20,566 bases of DNA, taken from Ophiothrix spiculata. Its lineage: Eukaryota > Echinodermata > Ophiuroidea > Amphilepidida > Ophiotrichidae. Below, in pieces: positions 18,301 through 20,566 of the stretch (its first letter is position 1; every line of letters starts with the position of its first letter). Below the pieces are notes generated by a model. It saw nothing but the letters and a program-made list of their open reading frames with translations. It was not told the origin of the DNA and did not search any database. The stretch lies in the NCBI GenBank assembly GCA_000969725.1, contig JXSR01S028450.1. The stretch is one strand, 5' to 3'. The position numbers and the translations under genes were made by a program.

Positions 18301-20528
18301 AGTCTGCTAGAGTATAAAACCTGATGTATCTCTTTTGCACATTTTGATTAATAAAGTGGTGTTCTTGACATAATACAATTAAATAATTTTCAACAGTGAA
18401 CTTCAATAATGCATCCTTTGTGTCCTGTCTGTAACAAATGTTTTTTTTTTATGGGTTAGACTTTCATCTGGCCTTACTGGTCTTCTGGTATACTCCTCTG
18501 CAAGAACTTTTTTGTAATATTATTTACTATAAAGGCTTTTTTGATATTGTTTTGTATATGTCATATGGAAAAATAAAATTTTGAATCTTGTATAAAGCTG
18601 GTTTCAGAGTGACTGTTATGGTTGTCGCAAATCACTTGATCATTTGCCAGAGCTACATATGTCTAAGAAATATGCGCTGTGAAGCAAAATGCAGCTCTGT
18701 AACTTCATGTTTTATGCTGCTTTCAAATTTATTGTAACTTTGCAGCTTTGTAGCTTTGTAGCTCTGTCGCTTGGTTCGTTTCACACTTCAGTAGCTTTGC
18801 AATTTTGTCGCATTGCAGATTTGACGCTTCATGTCACTCTGAAAATTGAATTCACTTTAACTCGAAAAATCTAGTCGTGGCGTGGCGATGTCGATTATCT
18901 CAGCGACATGTAGCTTTAATTTGCTGCCACAACAGCTGGAAACGGCAAGCTTTTACAAAAAATATACCGTAATATGTCATGCAGCGACAAAGCTGCAAAG
19001 CTACACGAGTATGAAAGCAGCATTACTGTATATCCTTCTATGTACGGCTTCATCTCTTATTAAAACATAGCATAAACATCTGCAGTCTTTGGCAGTGACC
19101 CAGACTTACTTGCATGAATGCACATTCCTCTTTCTTGATAGACTCCATCAAAGGCCTGACAACTGGGTTGAGTTTGCTTGGCAACGACTTCAAAGAGACT
19201 AGAGCTGCTGCTAAACAAGCTTGTGTCCTGCAAGTACGATAACAAATGAGCATCTTGGTCTCTGGTTTTAAAATGTCAGTAGTTTTTCTTTACTTTTTAA
19301 ATGATATTTTATAATAATAATATAAATCAGTCTATAAGTACAATGAAACCTTGAATGAACGGATGAATGAATAAATGAAAACCTTATAACAAAAAATCAC
19401 TCGAGACCCAAGGTTTCAGCATGTGTAAACAGGATCTTCTGTTATCATACAATAATTTTATATGCTAACTGGATCTGGATTAAAAAAATCATGTTGCGTT
19501 ATCATGTGGTTCCTGTTCATGAGGTTTCATTGTATGTAAACTACAAACAAAAGTCTGATTAAAAAATAATTCAGAAAAAAAAACCCTTAAAGGTTTAGAG
19601 AAAAATAACATGTATGAAAGTTCTTGGTTGGCTTGAAAGAACAAGGACAATATAACAACACAAGTTTTTACATTCATTTTCAAACTGACCAATTAGTTCT
19701 TTCAATTATTATATACAGTACAAAAGCTTTGAGCATACAAAAATGAATTATTCTGAACTGAACTGAACTGAAAGCAAGGCTGGGCTGAAATGAGCTTAAC
19801 TAAGTTGGAATGAATTTTGTTGAGTTAAGGCTACACTGAAAATCAGGGATATAAGTCACTGAAGTCAAAATTTCCTAAAAGTTCTCAACATTTCTGGGAA
19901 AAAATACTTTTCCTATTTCTGAAAACATGATGTTTTCAGTAAAAGTATCTGAATTCAGGAAATTCCCTGAAAACTTGCATCCCTAAACTTGAGATGTGCT
20001 GAGCTGAACTGAACTGAGTTGAGTTTACTAGAACTGGGCTGAGATGAGTCAAGCATATCACCTAAACATAACTATGCTAATCTGAACCAAGCCAAACTCA
20101 GCTGAAATGATCTAAAGTAAACCAAACTCTGAACCATTCTTTACCTGATACTCAGCTTGTGTTGTTCCTGATTGATATTTTGTACAGATGACAGTACTTG
20201 TGTACACTTCTGTTGGATATCATGTCGTGTAACACTAGAACCAAGCAGAGCTGACCTGAACTAAAGTGAATCAAACTGAACCATACCTTACCTGATACTC
20301 AGCTTGTGTTGTTCCTGATTGATATTTTGTACAGATGTCTGTACTTGTGTACACTTCTGTTGGATATCATGTCGTGTAACACTAGAACCAAGCAGAGCTG
20401 ACCTGAACTAAAGTGAATCAAACTGGCCCATACCTTACCTGATACTCAGCTTGTGTTGTTCCTGTTTGATATTTTGTACAGATGTCTGTACTTGTGTACA
20501 CTTCTGTTGGATATCGTGTCGTACAGCA
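201..20528 (-). CDS. BTAF1: BTAF1 / Mot1 TBP-associated Snf2-family ATPase, partial gene (19 exons, both ends outside window)
   Basis: Gene-level entry. BTAF1 (TAF172, yeast Mot1) is a nuclear SF2/Snf2 ATPase that binds TBP through N-terminal HEAT repeats and uses ATP to remove it from DNA, redistributing TBP between promoters. I joined 19 exons by eye using GT-AG sites, reading phase and similarity to the vertebrate protein as I remember it. The phases agree at every junction, giving 2755 bp and about 918 residues. Seen in order: HEAT and linker segments (exons 1-8), motif I DDMGLGKT (exon 9), Ia [11 protein letters not shown] (10), II DEGH (12), III SGTPIQ (12), the conserved LCNHP region, here VCNHP (16), [15 protein letters not shown] (17), and [16 protein letters not shown] (19). 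Motif VI and the C-terminal tail are missing to the left and the N-terminal half to the right. BTAF1 is preferred over other Snf2 proteins because the linker ([27 protein letters not shown]) and the whole helicase match this family closely. Confidence 0.96.
374..518. mobile_element. piggyBac-like MITE with TTAA flanks
   Basis: 145 bp bounded by TTAA at 370-373 and 519-522. The ends are inverted copies (GGGCTCTGTCACA and TGTGGCAGAGCC), and the arms fold further in (AATAACGTAC). No coding capacity. The TTAA target and G-rich ends suggest piggyBac, by inference. It lies in the intron between exons 18 and 19. Confidence 0.65.
1047..1271. mobile_element. Fold-back MITE with AAT flanks
   Basis: 225 bp with a perfect 14-bp terminal inverted repeat (GGGGCAATCTACAC) and imperfect pairing continuing inward (ATGCGCATCTCCG). 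It is flanked by AAT at 1044-1046 and 1272-1274, a possible 3-bp target duplication. The right arm holds a perfect 19-bp tandem duplication (1214-1232, 1233-1251). Any open frames crossing it reflect the palindrome and are not genes. The superfamily is uncertain. Confidence 0.75.
1296..1373 (-). CDS. BTAF1: BTAF1 exon 18 of window (Snf2 lobe 2, YLRLDGS)
   Basis: 78 bp, acceptor TTGCAG, donor GTATGT; one base completes Lys and the exon ends with AG of Arg. Encodes [20 protein letters not shown] then HDLVH. [15 protein letters not shown] matches vertebrate BTAF1. It was found by searching between exons 17 and 19 for the missing piece, and the split codons on both sides fit exactly. A fold-back MITE ends 22 bp from its donor. 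Confidence 0.95.
1510..1760 (+). mobile_element. tRNA-derived SINE
   Basis: A tRNA-like head with box A (TGGCCTAGTGG, 1518-1528) and box B (GTTCGAGCCC, 1563-1572), then a body containing TGTCCTTGGGCATGGCACTT and an ATT-repeat 3' end. A real tRNA is rejected: the arms do not pair well and a long body follows. It lies in the intron between exons 17 and 18. Confidence 0.75.
1849..2168 (+). mobile_element. tRNA-derived SINE, second copy or related family
   Basis: Box A TGGTCTAGTGG (1863-1873), box B GTTCGAGCCC (1907-1916), the same TGTCCTTGGGCA body motif as the SINE at 1510, and a tail with TGATGTGTTTCCGCTTATAAAA then TTATTATTATTT. Two tRNA-SINEs in the same orientation within 350 bases. Confidence 0.72.
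2229..2390 (-). CDS. BTAF1: BTAF1 exon 17 of window (Snf2 motif IV)
   Basis: 162 bp, acceptor TTGCAG, donor GTAAGT; one base completes Lys and the exon ends with AA. Encodes [40 protein letters not shown] and [15 protein letters not shown](R)(I/V)L(I/L)[12 protein letters not shown] is motif IV. The Ser/Asp-rich insert after DCGIG is the usual variable site. Confidence 0.96.
2424..2444. repeat. (GTTT)n microsatellite
   Basis: A TTTG/GTTT tetranucleotide run in the intron upstream of exon 17. Nothing else is recognised from here to about 3077 apart from AT-rich intron sequence. Confidence 0.85.
3078..3155 (-). pseudogene. Decayed copy A of BTAF1 exon 16
   Basis: A shorter relic matching the 3' half of exon 16 (CTCAACTCAAT, GAGGTCTTCACATGATC and CAGCGCTGAAA blocks on the minus strand), with indels and stops. 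The donor GT is lost (ATATGT in place of GTAAGT). It lies on the far side of the fold-back at 3169-3347 from copy B. Confidence 0.6.
3169..3347. mobile_element. Fold-back element between exon 16 relics
   Basis: Inverted ends AAATCAAGTACAGTTCTAG and CTAGAATTGTACTTGATTT, with inner inverted and direct copies of CACATTTGGAACATCATTC. It carries no coding sequence. It separates decayed exon copies A and B. Confidence 0.65.
3404..3517 (-). pseudogene. Decayed copy B of BTAF1 exon 16
   Basis: The minus strand matches exon 16 from the HPLLVL codons through the donor region, with many substitutions, a short deletion and an in-frame stop (CAA to TAA in the HPQYE codons). The donor is degraded to GTTGGT. 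The first part of the exon, with its acceptor, is missing. Read as an old, non-functional exon duplication. Confidence 0.75.
3534..3722. mobile_element. Fold-back MITE next to exon 16 donor
   Basis: 189 bp, with about 68-bp imperfect inverted arms: ends AATAGACCACTTTCG and CGAAAGTGGTCTATT, then ATAATGCATCTTGAAAGTAC pairing with GTACTTTCAAGATGCATTAT, then CCTTGTGACGTA. No clear target duplication. The right end is 13 bp from the exon 16 donor. The small open frame inside is palindrome sequence, not a gene. Confidence 0.75.
3738..3886 (-). CDS. BTAF1: BTAF1 exon 16 of window (RecA lobe 2, LRKxCNHP)
   Basis: 149 bp, acceptor TTTCAG, donor GTAAGT; starts in phase 0 and ends with AA of a Lys codon. 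Encodes [40 protein letters not shown] and HHSCKLTAL. It has no ATG-led open frame longer than its flanks and is easy to miss. Val replaces the usual Leu in LRK(L)CNHP. Two decayed copies of this exon lie downstream (3404-3517 and 3078-3155), and a fold-back element ends 13 bp from its donor. Confidence 0.95.
4200..4480. repeat. Interspersed repeat sharing GTAGCTTTGCAATTT motifs
   Basis: Contains GTAGCTTTGCAATTTGTAGC, GGTTTCACACTTTC and a tandem TTTTTGCAAGTTGCATCAA. The same motifs occur at 18597-19025, suggesting two members of one repeat family. The rest of 3887-4629 is AT-rich intron with nothing recognised. Confidence 0.5.
4630..4740 (-). CDS. BTAF1: BTAF1 exon 15 of window (linker between ATPase lobes)
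   Basis: 111 bp, phase 0 at both ends, acceptor CAACAG, donor GTGAGG. Encodes [20 protein letters not shown] then [25 protein letters not shown](R/K)SRAK and (S/G)H(I/V)FQ match the family. The charged middle is variable and shorter than in vertebrates as I recall it. Confidence 0.95.
4741..5451 (-). other. BTAF1 intron 14/15, nothing recognised
   Basis: About 710 bases. A CpG-containing stretch at 4930-5060 differs in composition from its surroundings, and short GCGAAAATAAA-type inverted motifs occur at 5261-5275 and 5381-5395. They may be remnants of a palindromic repeat, but neither can be delimited. Confidence 0.5.
5452..5582 (-). CDS. BTAF1: BTAF1 exon 14 of window (end of RecA lobe 1)
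   Basis: 131 bp, acceptor TTCCAG, donor GTTTGT; two bases complete Gly and the exon ends in phase 0. Encodes [40 protein letters not shown] and PLQ. HRQVLPF(L/V)LRR(M/L)[18 protein letters not shown] is near-identical across BTAF1 proteins. Confidence 0.97.
5583..6275 (-). other. BTAF1 intron 13/14, no feature beyond the exon copy
   Basis: About 690 bases of mixed sequence between exons 13 and 14. A 144-codon open frame on the plus strand (5756-6190) has no recognisable domain. Probably old repeat sequence. Confidence 0.5.
6276..6373 (-). pseudogene. Partial tandem copy of BTAF1 exon 13 3' part with donor
   Basis: About 98 bases repeat exon 13 from the GFLGTEKQF codons to the end, at a 109-bp offset. 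About five differences are seen, one of which changes Ala to Ile. The donor (GTAAGC) is intact; no acceptor is present. Since 109 is not a multiple of three, read-through from the true exon shifts frame and stops soon after. Confidence 0.88.
6385..6526 (-). CDS. BTAF1: BTAF1 exon 13 of window (Snf2 core)
   Basis: 142 bp, acceptor TTTCAG, donor GTAAGT; starts in phase 0 and ends with one base (G). Encodes [40 protein letters not shown] and [20 protein letters not shown](F)LG is a Snf2-wide landmark, and [11 protein letters not shown] is BTAF1-specific. A 109-bp partial copy lies directly downstream at 6276-6373. Confidence 0.97.
6778..6918. mobile_element. Harbinger-like MITE with TTA flanks
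   Basis: 141 bp between TTA at 6775-6777 and TTA at 6919-6921. Arms are imperfect inverted repeats (TTCAAAACT, GGCTGACTGCCCAGAAT paired with ATTCTGGGCGGTCAGCC, GGTTCT, GTTGCTTTTGTTC). A 3-bp TTA duplication is typical of PIF/Harbinger; the family assignment is inference. Confidence 0.65.
7093..7226. mobile_element. Short fold-back element
   Basis: Inverted ends TTCAGACGCTGGCGATATC and GATATCGTCAGACTCTGAA, with inner pairing ATCGATCGATGCCCA and GTGCAGTCTTTACA with TGTAAAAGACTGCGC. No clear target duplication. It lies directly before a LINE fragment. Confidence 0.65.
7320..7636 (+). mobile_element. 5'-truncated LINE, 3' end with reverse transcriptase C-terminus
   Basis: Frame 7391-7501 encodes [36 protein letters not shown] and a stop. 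This is the conserved FxxxGxxLWNxLPxxIR...FKxxLKxxLF end of a non-LTR retrotransposon ORF2 (CR1/L2-like or related). A 3' UTR follows, with AAAGTGCTTTGATCATTTATG, a GCGCTATATAAGC motif and an (ATT)n tail at about 7606-7634. The 5' limit is uncertain. Confidence 0.75.
7905..8034 (-). CDS. BTAF1: BTAF1 exon 12 of window (Snf2 motifs II and III, Walker B)
   Basis: 130 bp, acceptor TTTCAG, donor GTATAA; one base completes Arg and the exon ends in phase 0. Encodes [40 protein letters not shown] and PIQ. The Walker B box is DEGH, as in other BTAF1/Mot1 proteins, not the DEAH of most Snf2 members. Motif III SGTPIQ is complete. Confidence 0.97.
8035..8545 (-). other. BTAF1 intron 11/12, nothing recognised
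   Basis: About 510 AT-rich bases with no inverted repeat, open frame or repeat motif that I can delimit. Confidence 0.5.
8546..8623 (-). CDS. BTAF1: BTAF1 exon 11 of window (Snf2 core, ASYxxVRND)
   Basis: 78 bp, acceptor ATATAG, donor GTGGGT; enters with one base completing Arg and exits with AG. Encodes [20 protein letters not shown] then DIEFF. The HNL(I/V)VASY(D/E)(V/I)VRNDI stretch is conserved (motif Ib region). Confidence 0.95.
9242..9809. mobile_element. Mariner-like element, non-autonomous or decayed
   Basis: 568 bp with inverted ends CGAGGGGGTATCAAAAAGTT and AACTTTTTGATACCCCCTTG, pairing continuing inward (CTTTACCC). It is flanked by TA at 9240-9241 and 9810-9811, itself within TATA on both sides. 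TA duplication and GAGGG..ATCAAAAAGT ends fit the Tc1/mariner superfamily. No transposase frame is visible. It lies in the intron between exons 10 and 11. Confidence 0.8.
10018..10271. mobile_element. MITE with TGTGACCTGCTCCCAC ends next to exon 10 donor
   Basis: 254 bp. The left end TGTGACCTGCTCCCACGAAG and the reverse complement of the right end, TGTGACCTGCTCCCACAAAA, match for about 28 bases with few changes (through CCCGGACA). No coding capacity and no clear target duplication. The right end lies 14 bp from the exon 10 donor. Confidence 0.75.
10288..10427 (-). CDS. BTAF1: BTAF1 exon 10 of window (Snf2 motif Ia)
   Basis: 140 bp, acceptor TTTCAG, donor GTACAG; starts in phase 0 and ends with AG of an Arg codon. 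Encodes [40 protein letters not shown] and SPSERA. The [13 protein letters not shown] block is motif Ia in the BTAF1 family. A palindromic element ends 14 bp from its donor. Confidence 0.97.
10428..10994 (-). other. BTAF1 intron 9/10, nothing recognised
   Basis: About 565 bases. Contains GATATCC/GGATAT motifs but no delimitable element. No splice-bounded coding block is seen. Confidence 0.45.
10995..11132 (-). CDS. BTAF1: BTAF1 exon 9 of window (Snf2 motif I, Walker A)
   Basis: 138 bp, phase 0 at both ends, acceptor TTTCAG, donor GTAAGT. Encodes [40 protein letters not shown] and KQQKNI. The Walker A DDMGLGKT with catalytic Lys is intact, and the Q-motif equivalent (KYQQDGVNWL) spans the junction with exon 8. 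The piece after AGD is shorter here than in vertebrates, where a charged insert precedes the next conserved block. Confidence 0.97.
11262..11566. repeat. TTCAAGGACTTT-rich repeat element
   Basis: Two clusters of (A)TTCAAGGACTTT(C/T)AAGGAC, at 11262-11320 and 11450-11566, enclose AT-rich sequence. Possible loose inverted ends near 11228 (CACTGGGTTAGTACAC) and 11575 (CTGCACTAACACTG) hint at a hAT-type MITE, but no 8-bp target duplication was found. The rest of the exon 8/9 intron (11133-12481) shows nothing recognisable. Confidence 0.55.
12482..12568 (-). pseudogene. Partial tandem copy of BTAF1 exon 8 3' end with donor
   Basis: Repeats the last 87 or so bases of exon 8 plus 27 bases of intron at a 114-bp offset. 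The encoded [19 protein letters not shown] is unchanged; three differences are synonymous. The donor GTAATG is kept but there is no acceptor, so it can only be joined by read-through, which meets an immediate stop after CAGCAGGTAATG. Confidence 0.87.
12596..12748 (-). CDS. BTAF1: BTAF1 exon 8 of window (start of ATPase domain)
   Basis: 153 bp, phase 0 at both ends, acceptor ATACAG, donor GTAATG. Encodes [40 protein letters not shown] and [11 protein letters not shown]. The IPVPI(K/N)A(T/E)LRKYQQ segment leads directly into DGVNWL of the helicase core. A partial tandem copy of its 3' part lies just downstream at 12482-12568. Confidence 0.96.
13187..13272. repeat. Imperfect palindrome
   Basis: TTCAATGTTGCG (13202-13213) pairs with CGCAACATTGAA (13242-13253), with flanking CCCC / GGGG pairing. 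Possibly a very short MITE remnant. The rest of 12749-13186 is unremarkable intron. Confidence 0.5.
13401..13478 (+). mobile_element. tRNA-like SINE head or tRNA pseudogene
   Basis: Box A-like TAGCTCAAATGGTA (about 13414-13427) and box B ATTCGAACCCC (13459-13469) at tRNA spacing, but no convincing acceptor stem. Unlike the SINEs at 1510 and 1849 it lacks the TCCTTGGGCA body. Confidence 0.55.
13788..13845 (-). pseudogene. Partial tandem copy of BTAF1 exon 7 3' end
   Basis: About 58 bases repeat the 3' end of exon 7 at a 110-bp offset, with about 40 bases of adjacent intron also duplicated (13747-13787 versus 13857-13897). Two mismatches are visible. The donor in this copy is changed from GTAGGT to GAAGGT, and there is no acceptor. 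If the true donor were skipped, the reading frame would run through this copy and stop at TAG near 13790. Confidence 0.85.
13898..14046 (-). CDS. BTAF1: BTAF1 exon 7 of window (HEAT to ATPase linker)
   Basis: 149 bp, acceptor ACATAG preceded by a U12-type branch motif, donor GTAGGT. Two bases complete Cys, and the exon ends in phase 0. Encodes [40 protein letters not shown] and TLIRLMPLE. VPYIVLLxVPxLGRMSDQ...[11 protein letters not shown] is a BTAF1 signature. A partial second copy of its 3' end follows in the intron. Confidence 0.96.
14096..14395 (+). mobile_element. 5'-truncated LINE, second fragment of the same type
   Basis: Frame 14107-14232 encodes [20 protein letters not shown], a linker, then [12 protein letters not shown] and stop. 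This is the same ORF2 C-terminal signature as the fragment at 7391. It ends with GAGCGCTCAATAA and TTATTATTATTA. It starts about 30 bases from the U12 branch site of the host intron, on the opposite strand to BTAF1. Confidence 0.75.
15186..15206. repeat. 21-base C homopolymer
   Basis: An uninterrupted C run, which is a G run on the transcribed (minus) sense strand, inside the U12-type intron. The length is the kind most prone to sequencing error. Confidence 0.9.
15429..15630 (-). CDS. BTAF1: BTAF1 exon 6 of window (HEAT region, ends at U12-type donor)
   Basis: 202 bp, acceptor TCACAG, donor GTATCCTT, ending with one base of a Cys codon. Encodes [40 protein letters not shown] and [10 protein letters not shown]. 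The [10 protein letters not shown](L/V)G(V/M)(M/L)S block is strongly conserved in BTAF1. The donor is not the usual GTRAGT but the minor-spliceosome consensus. The next exon restores the family sequence [16 protein letters not shown] exactly at this boundary. Confidence 0.95.
15631..16672 (-). other. BTAF1 intron 5/6, nothing recognised
   Basis: About 1040 AT-rich bases, with a T tract near 16037-16048. A 120-codon minus-strand open frame (15828-16190) has no family resemblance and no splice context. Probably old repeat or neutral intron. Confidence 0.5.
16673..16779 (-). CDS. BTAF1: BTAF1 exon 5 of window (HEAT region)
   Basis: 107 bp, acceptor TAACAG, donor GTAAGT; two bases complete Asp from exon 4 and the exon ends in phase 0. 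Encodes [20 protein letters not shown] then [15 protein letters not shown]. The AQELVNS(L/F)QV(L/F)E motif matches vertebrate BTAF1. Confidence 0.94.
16974..17037. repeat. Long hairpin
   Basis: GCTTTTAAATCTCGATAACACTT (16974-16996) pairs with the reverse complement at 17013-17037, with a two-base bulge and a loop of about 16 bases. The CAGTGGCGTGCCC at 16921 just before it resembles hAT-type ends, but no matching other end was found. Confidence 0.7.
17231..17498 (-). CDS. BTAF1: BTAF1 exon 4 of window (HEAT region)
   Basis: 268 bp, acceptor TTACAG, donor GTAAGT; starts in phase 0 and ends with one base (G), completed to Asp by the next exon. Encodes [20 protein letters not shown], a Ser/Leu-rich stretch, then [20 protein letters not shown] and a WHTVEGPL segment. 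The QRRGAEFAL block is a family landmark (vertebrate [13 protein letters not shown]). A second CAG lies 6 bp inside the exon and could act as a NAGNAG-like alternative acceptor. Confidence 0.95.
17970..18248 (-). CDS. BTAF1: BTAF1 exon 3 of window (HEAT region with low-complexity linker)
   Basis: 279 bp, phase 0 at both ends, acceptor TGACAG, donor GTTAGT. Encodes [20 protein letters not shown], then [16 protein letters not shown], a Ser/Pro/Thr-rich linker ([20 protein letters not shown]), and [13 protein letters not shown]. The [10 protein letters not shown](L/I)KNLC block is highly conserved in BTAF1, while the linker is variable in the family. The largest exon in the window. Confidence 0.95.
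18330..18596 (+). mobile_element. Possible retroelement 3' tail
   Basis: TTTTTTTTTTATGGGTTAGAC, ACTTTCATCTGGCC and a terminal AAAAATAAAATTTTGAATCTTG resemble 3' UTRs of invertebrate non-LTR elements. No coding part is seen. Low certainty. Confidence 0.3.
18597..19025. repeat. MITE-like repeat with GCAGCTTTGTAGC motifs
   Basis: Loose inverted ends GCTGGTTTCAGAGT (about 18598) and TATGAAAGCAGC (about 19010-19021) enclose many copies of GCAGCTTTGTAGC / GCTGCAAAGCTAC in both orientations. It shares GTAGCTTTGCAATTT(T)GT(C/A)GCATTGCA with the repeat at 4200-4480. It lies in the intron between exons 2 and 3. Confidence 0.55.
19110..19227 (-). CDS. BTAF1: BTAF1 exon 2 of window (HEAT region)
   Basis: 118 bp, acceptor TTGCAG, donor GTAAGT; enters with one base and exits in phase 0. 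Encodes [20 protein letters not shown] then [19 protein letters not shown]. The (K)LNP(I/V)(V/I)(K/R)PLME(S/T)IKKEE block is diagnostic of BTAF1 HEAT repeats. Neighbouring exons join in frame on both sides. Confidence 0.95.
19750..20136. repeat. Degenerate CTGAA/TGAAC pentamer tract
   Basis: CTGAACTGAACTGAACTGAA at 19754-19773 and then diffuse variants (GAGCTGAACTGAACTGAG, AGCTGAAATGA) run up to exon 1 copy 1. The intronic part of each 147-bp exon unit also contains GAGCTGACCTGAACTAAAGTG, so the duplication is embedded in this tract. Confidence 0.75.
20145..20234 (-). CDS. BTAF1: BTAF1 exon 1 of window, tandem copy 1 (most 3')
   Basis: Third 90-bp copy and the one nearest the next exon. The acceptor is TTCTAG and the donor GTAAAG (the other copies have GTAAGG). 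It encodes [20 protein letters not shown] then NQEQHKLSI. The terminal AG joins the first base G of the exon at 19227 to give Arg. A three-base change replaces the QT of copies 2 and 3 with LS. Confidence 0.82.
20292..20381 (-). CDS. BTAF1: BTAF1 exon 1 of window, tandem copy 2
   Basis: Second 90-bp copy, exactly 147 bp from copy 3, with intact TTCTAG acceptor and GTAAGG donor and the same phase. It encodes [20 protein letters not shown] then NQEQHKLSI. The QVQTSVQ core matches copy 3, and is closer than copy 1 to the vertebrate QVQMTV segment as I recall it. It could be a duplicated exon used in tandem or as an alternative, or an assembly expansion. Confidence 0.8.
20439..20528 (-). CDS. BTAF1: BTAF1 exon 1 of window, tandem copy 3 (most 5')
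   Basis: First of three tandem copies in transcript order. It is 90 bp, with an acceptor (TTCTAG or similar) at its right edge and donor GTAAGG at its left. It starts with the third base of a codon and ends with two bases (AG), so one, two or three copies can be spliced together in frame. It encodes [20 protein letters not shown] followed by KQEQHKLSI, a helical HEAT-domain segment just before the TQAC...[16 protein letters not shown] exon. It differs from copy 2 at its start (AV for VT) and at one K/N position. Whether it is used in mRNA cannot be seen here. Confidence 0.8.
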
Positions 20529-20566
20529 CTAGAACCAAGCAGAGCTGAACTGAACTAAAGTGAATC

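Larger units (their letters stand above)
20145..20566. repeat. 147-bp tandem repeat carrying a BTAF1 exon, about 2.9 units
   Basis: Units start at 20145, 20292 and 20439. Each has a 90-bp exon and 57 bp of CTGAA-rich intron. Copies differ by only a few bases, including a three-base block in the exon (LS in copy 1, QT in copies 2 and 3). The array may continue beyond the window. Confidence 0.92.

Noticed and set aside
1..20566. CRISPR array, prokaryotic operon or phage system
   Set aside because: All coding sequence belongs to a spliced animal gene; the repeats are transposons, SINEs or exon duplications, with no spacer-repeat pattern.

Overview
The window is a stretch of an animal (non-vertebrate metazoan) nuclear genome. 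It is AT-rich and intron-dense, with GT-AG introns, tRNA-derived SINEs, 5'-truncated LINE tails ending in (ATT)n, and many short inverted-repeat transposons. A marine deuterostome or other marine invertebrate is my guess. The species cannot be named from the sequence.

One gene explains all the real coding sequence: the middle and C-terminal half of BTAF1 (TAF172/Mot1), the Swi2/Snf2-family ATPase that strips TATA-binding protein from DNA. It lies on the minus strand and is open at both window edges. I place 19 consecutive exons, read right to left: 20528..20439 (three tandem copies), 19227..19110, 18248..17970, 17498..17231, 16779..16673, 15630..15429, 14046..13898, 12748..12596, 11132..10995, 10427..10288, 8623..8546, 8034..7905, 6526..6385, 5582..5452, 4740..4630, 3886..3738, 2390..2229, 1373..1296 and 330..201. 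All exon phases join without a frame break, giving about 918 residues. Exons 1-8 are HEAT-repeat and linker sequence. Exons 9-19 carry ATPase motifs I to V. The exon with motif VI and the C-terminus lies left of position 201, and the N-terminal half lies right of 20528.

The introns hold the unusual material. (1) The 90-bp exon 1 is present three times in exact 147-bp tandem units, each with both splice sites and the same reading phase. (2) Three other exons (7, 8, 13) each carry a 109-114 bp tandem copy of their 3' end plus donor. (3) Exon 16 has two older, decayed copies downstream, separated by fold-back elements. (4) The intron between exons 6 and 7 has U12-type (minor spliceosome) donor and branch-site motifs. 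(5) Several MITE-like palindromic elements sit 13-22 bp from donor sites. Other repeats are a mariner-like element with TA target duplication, piggyBac-like and Harbinger-like MITEs, two fragments of one LINE family, three tRNA-derived SINE-type elements, and pentamer and homopolymer tracts.

I found no second protein-coding gene, no structural RNA gene, and no convincing novel multi-gene system.
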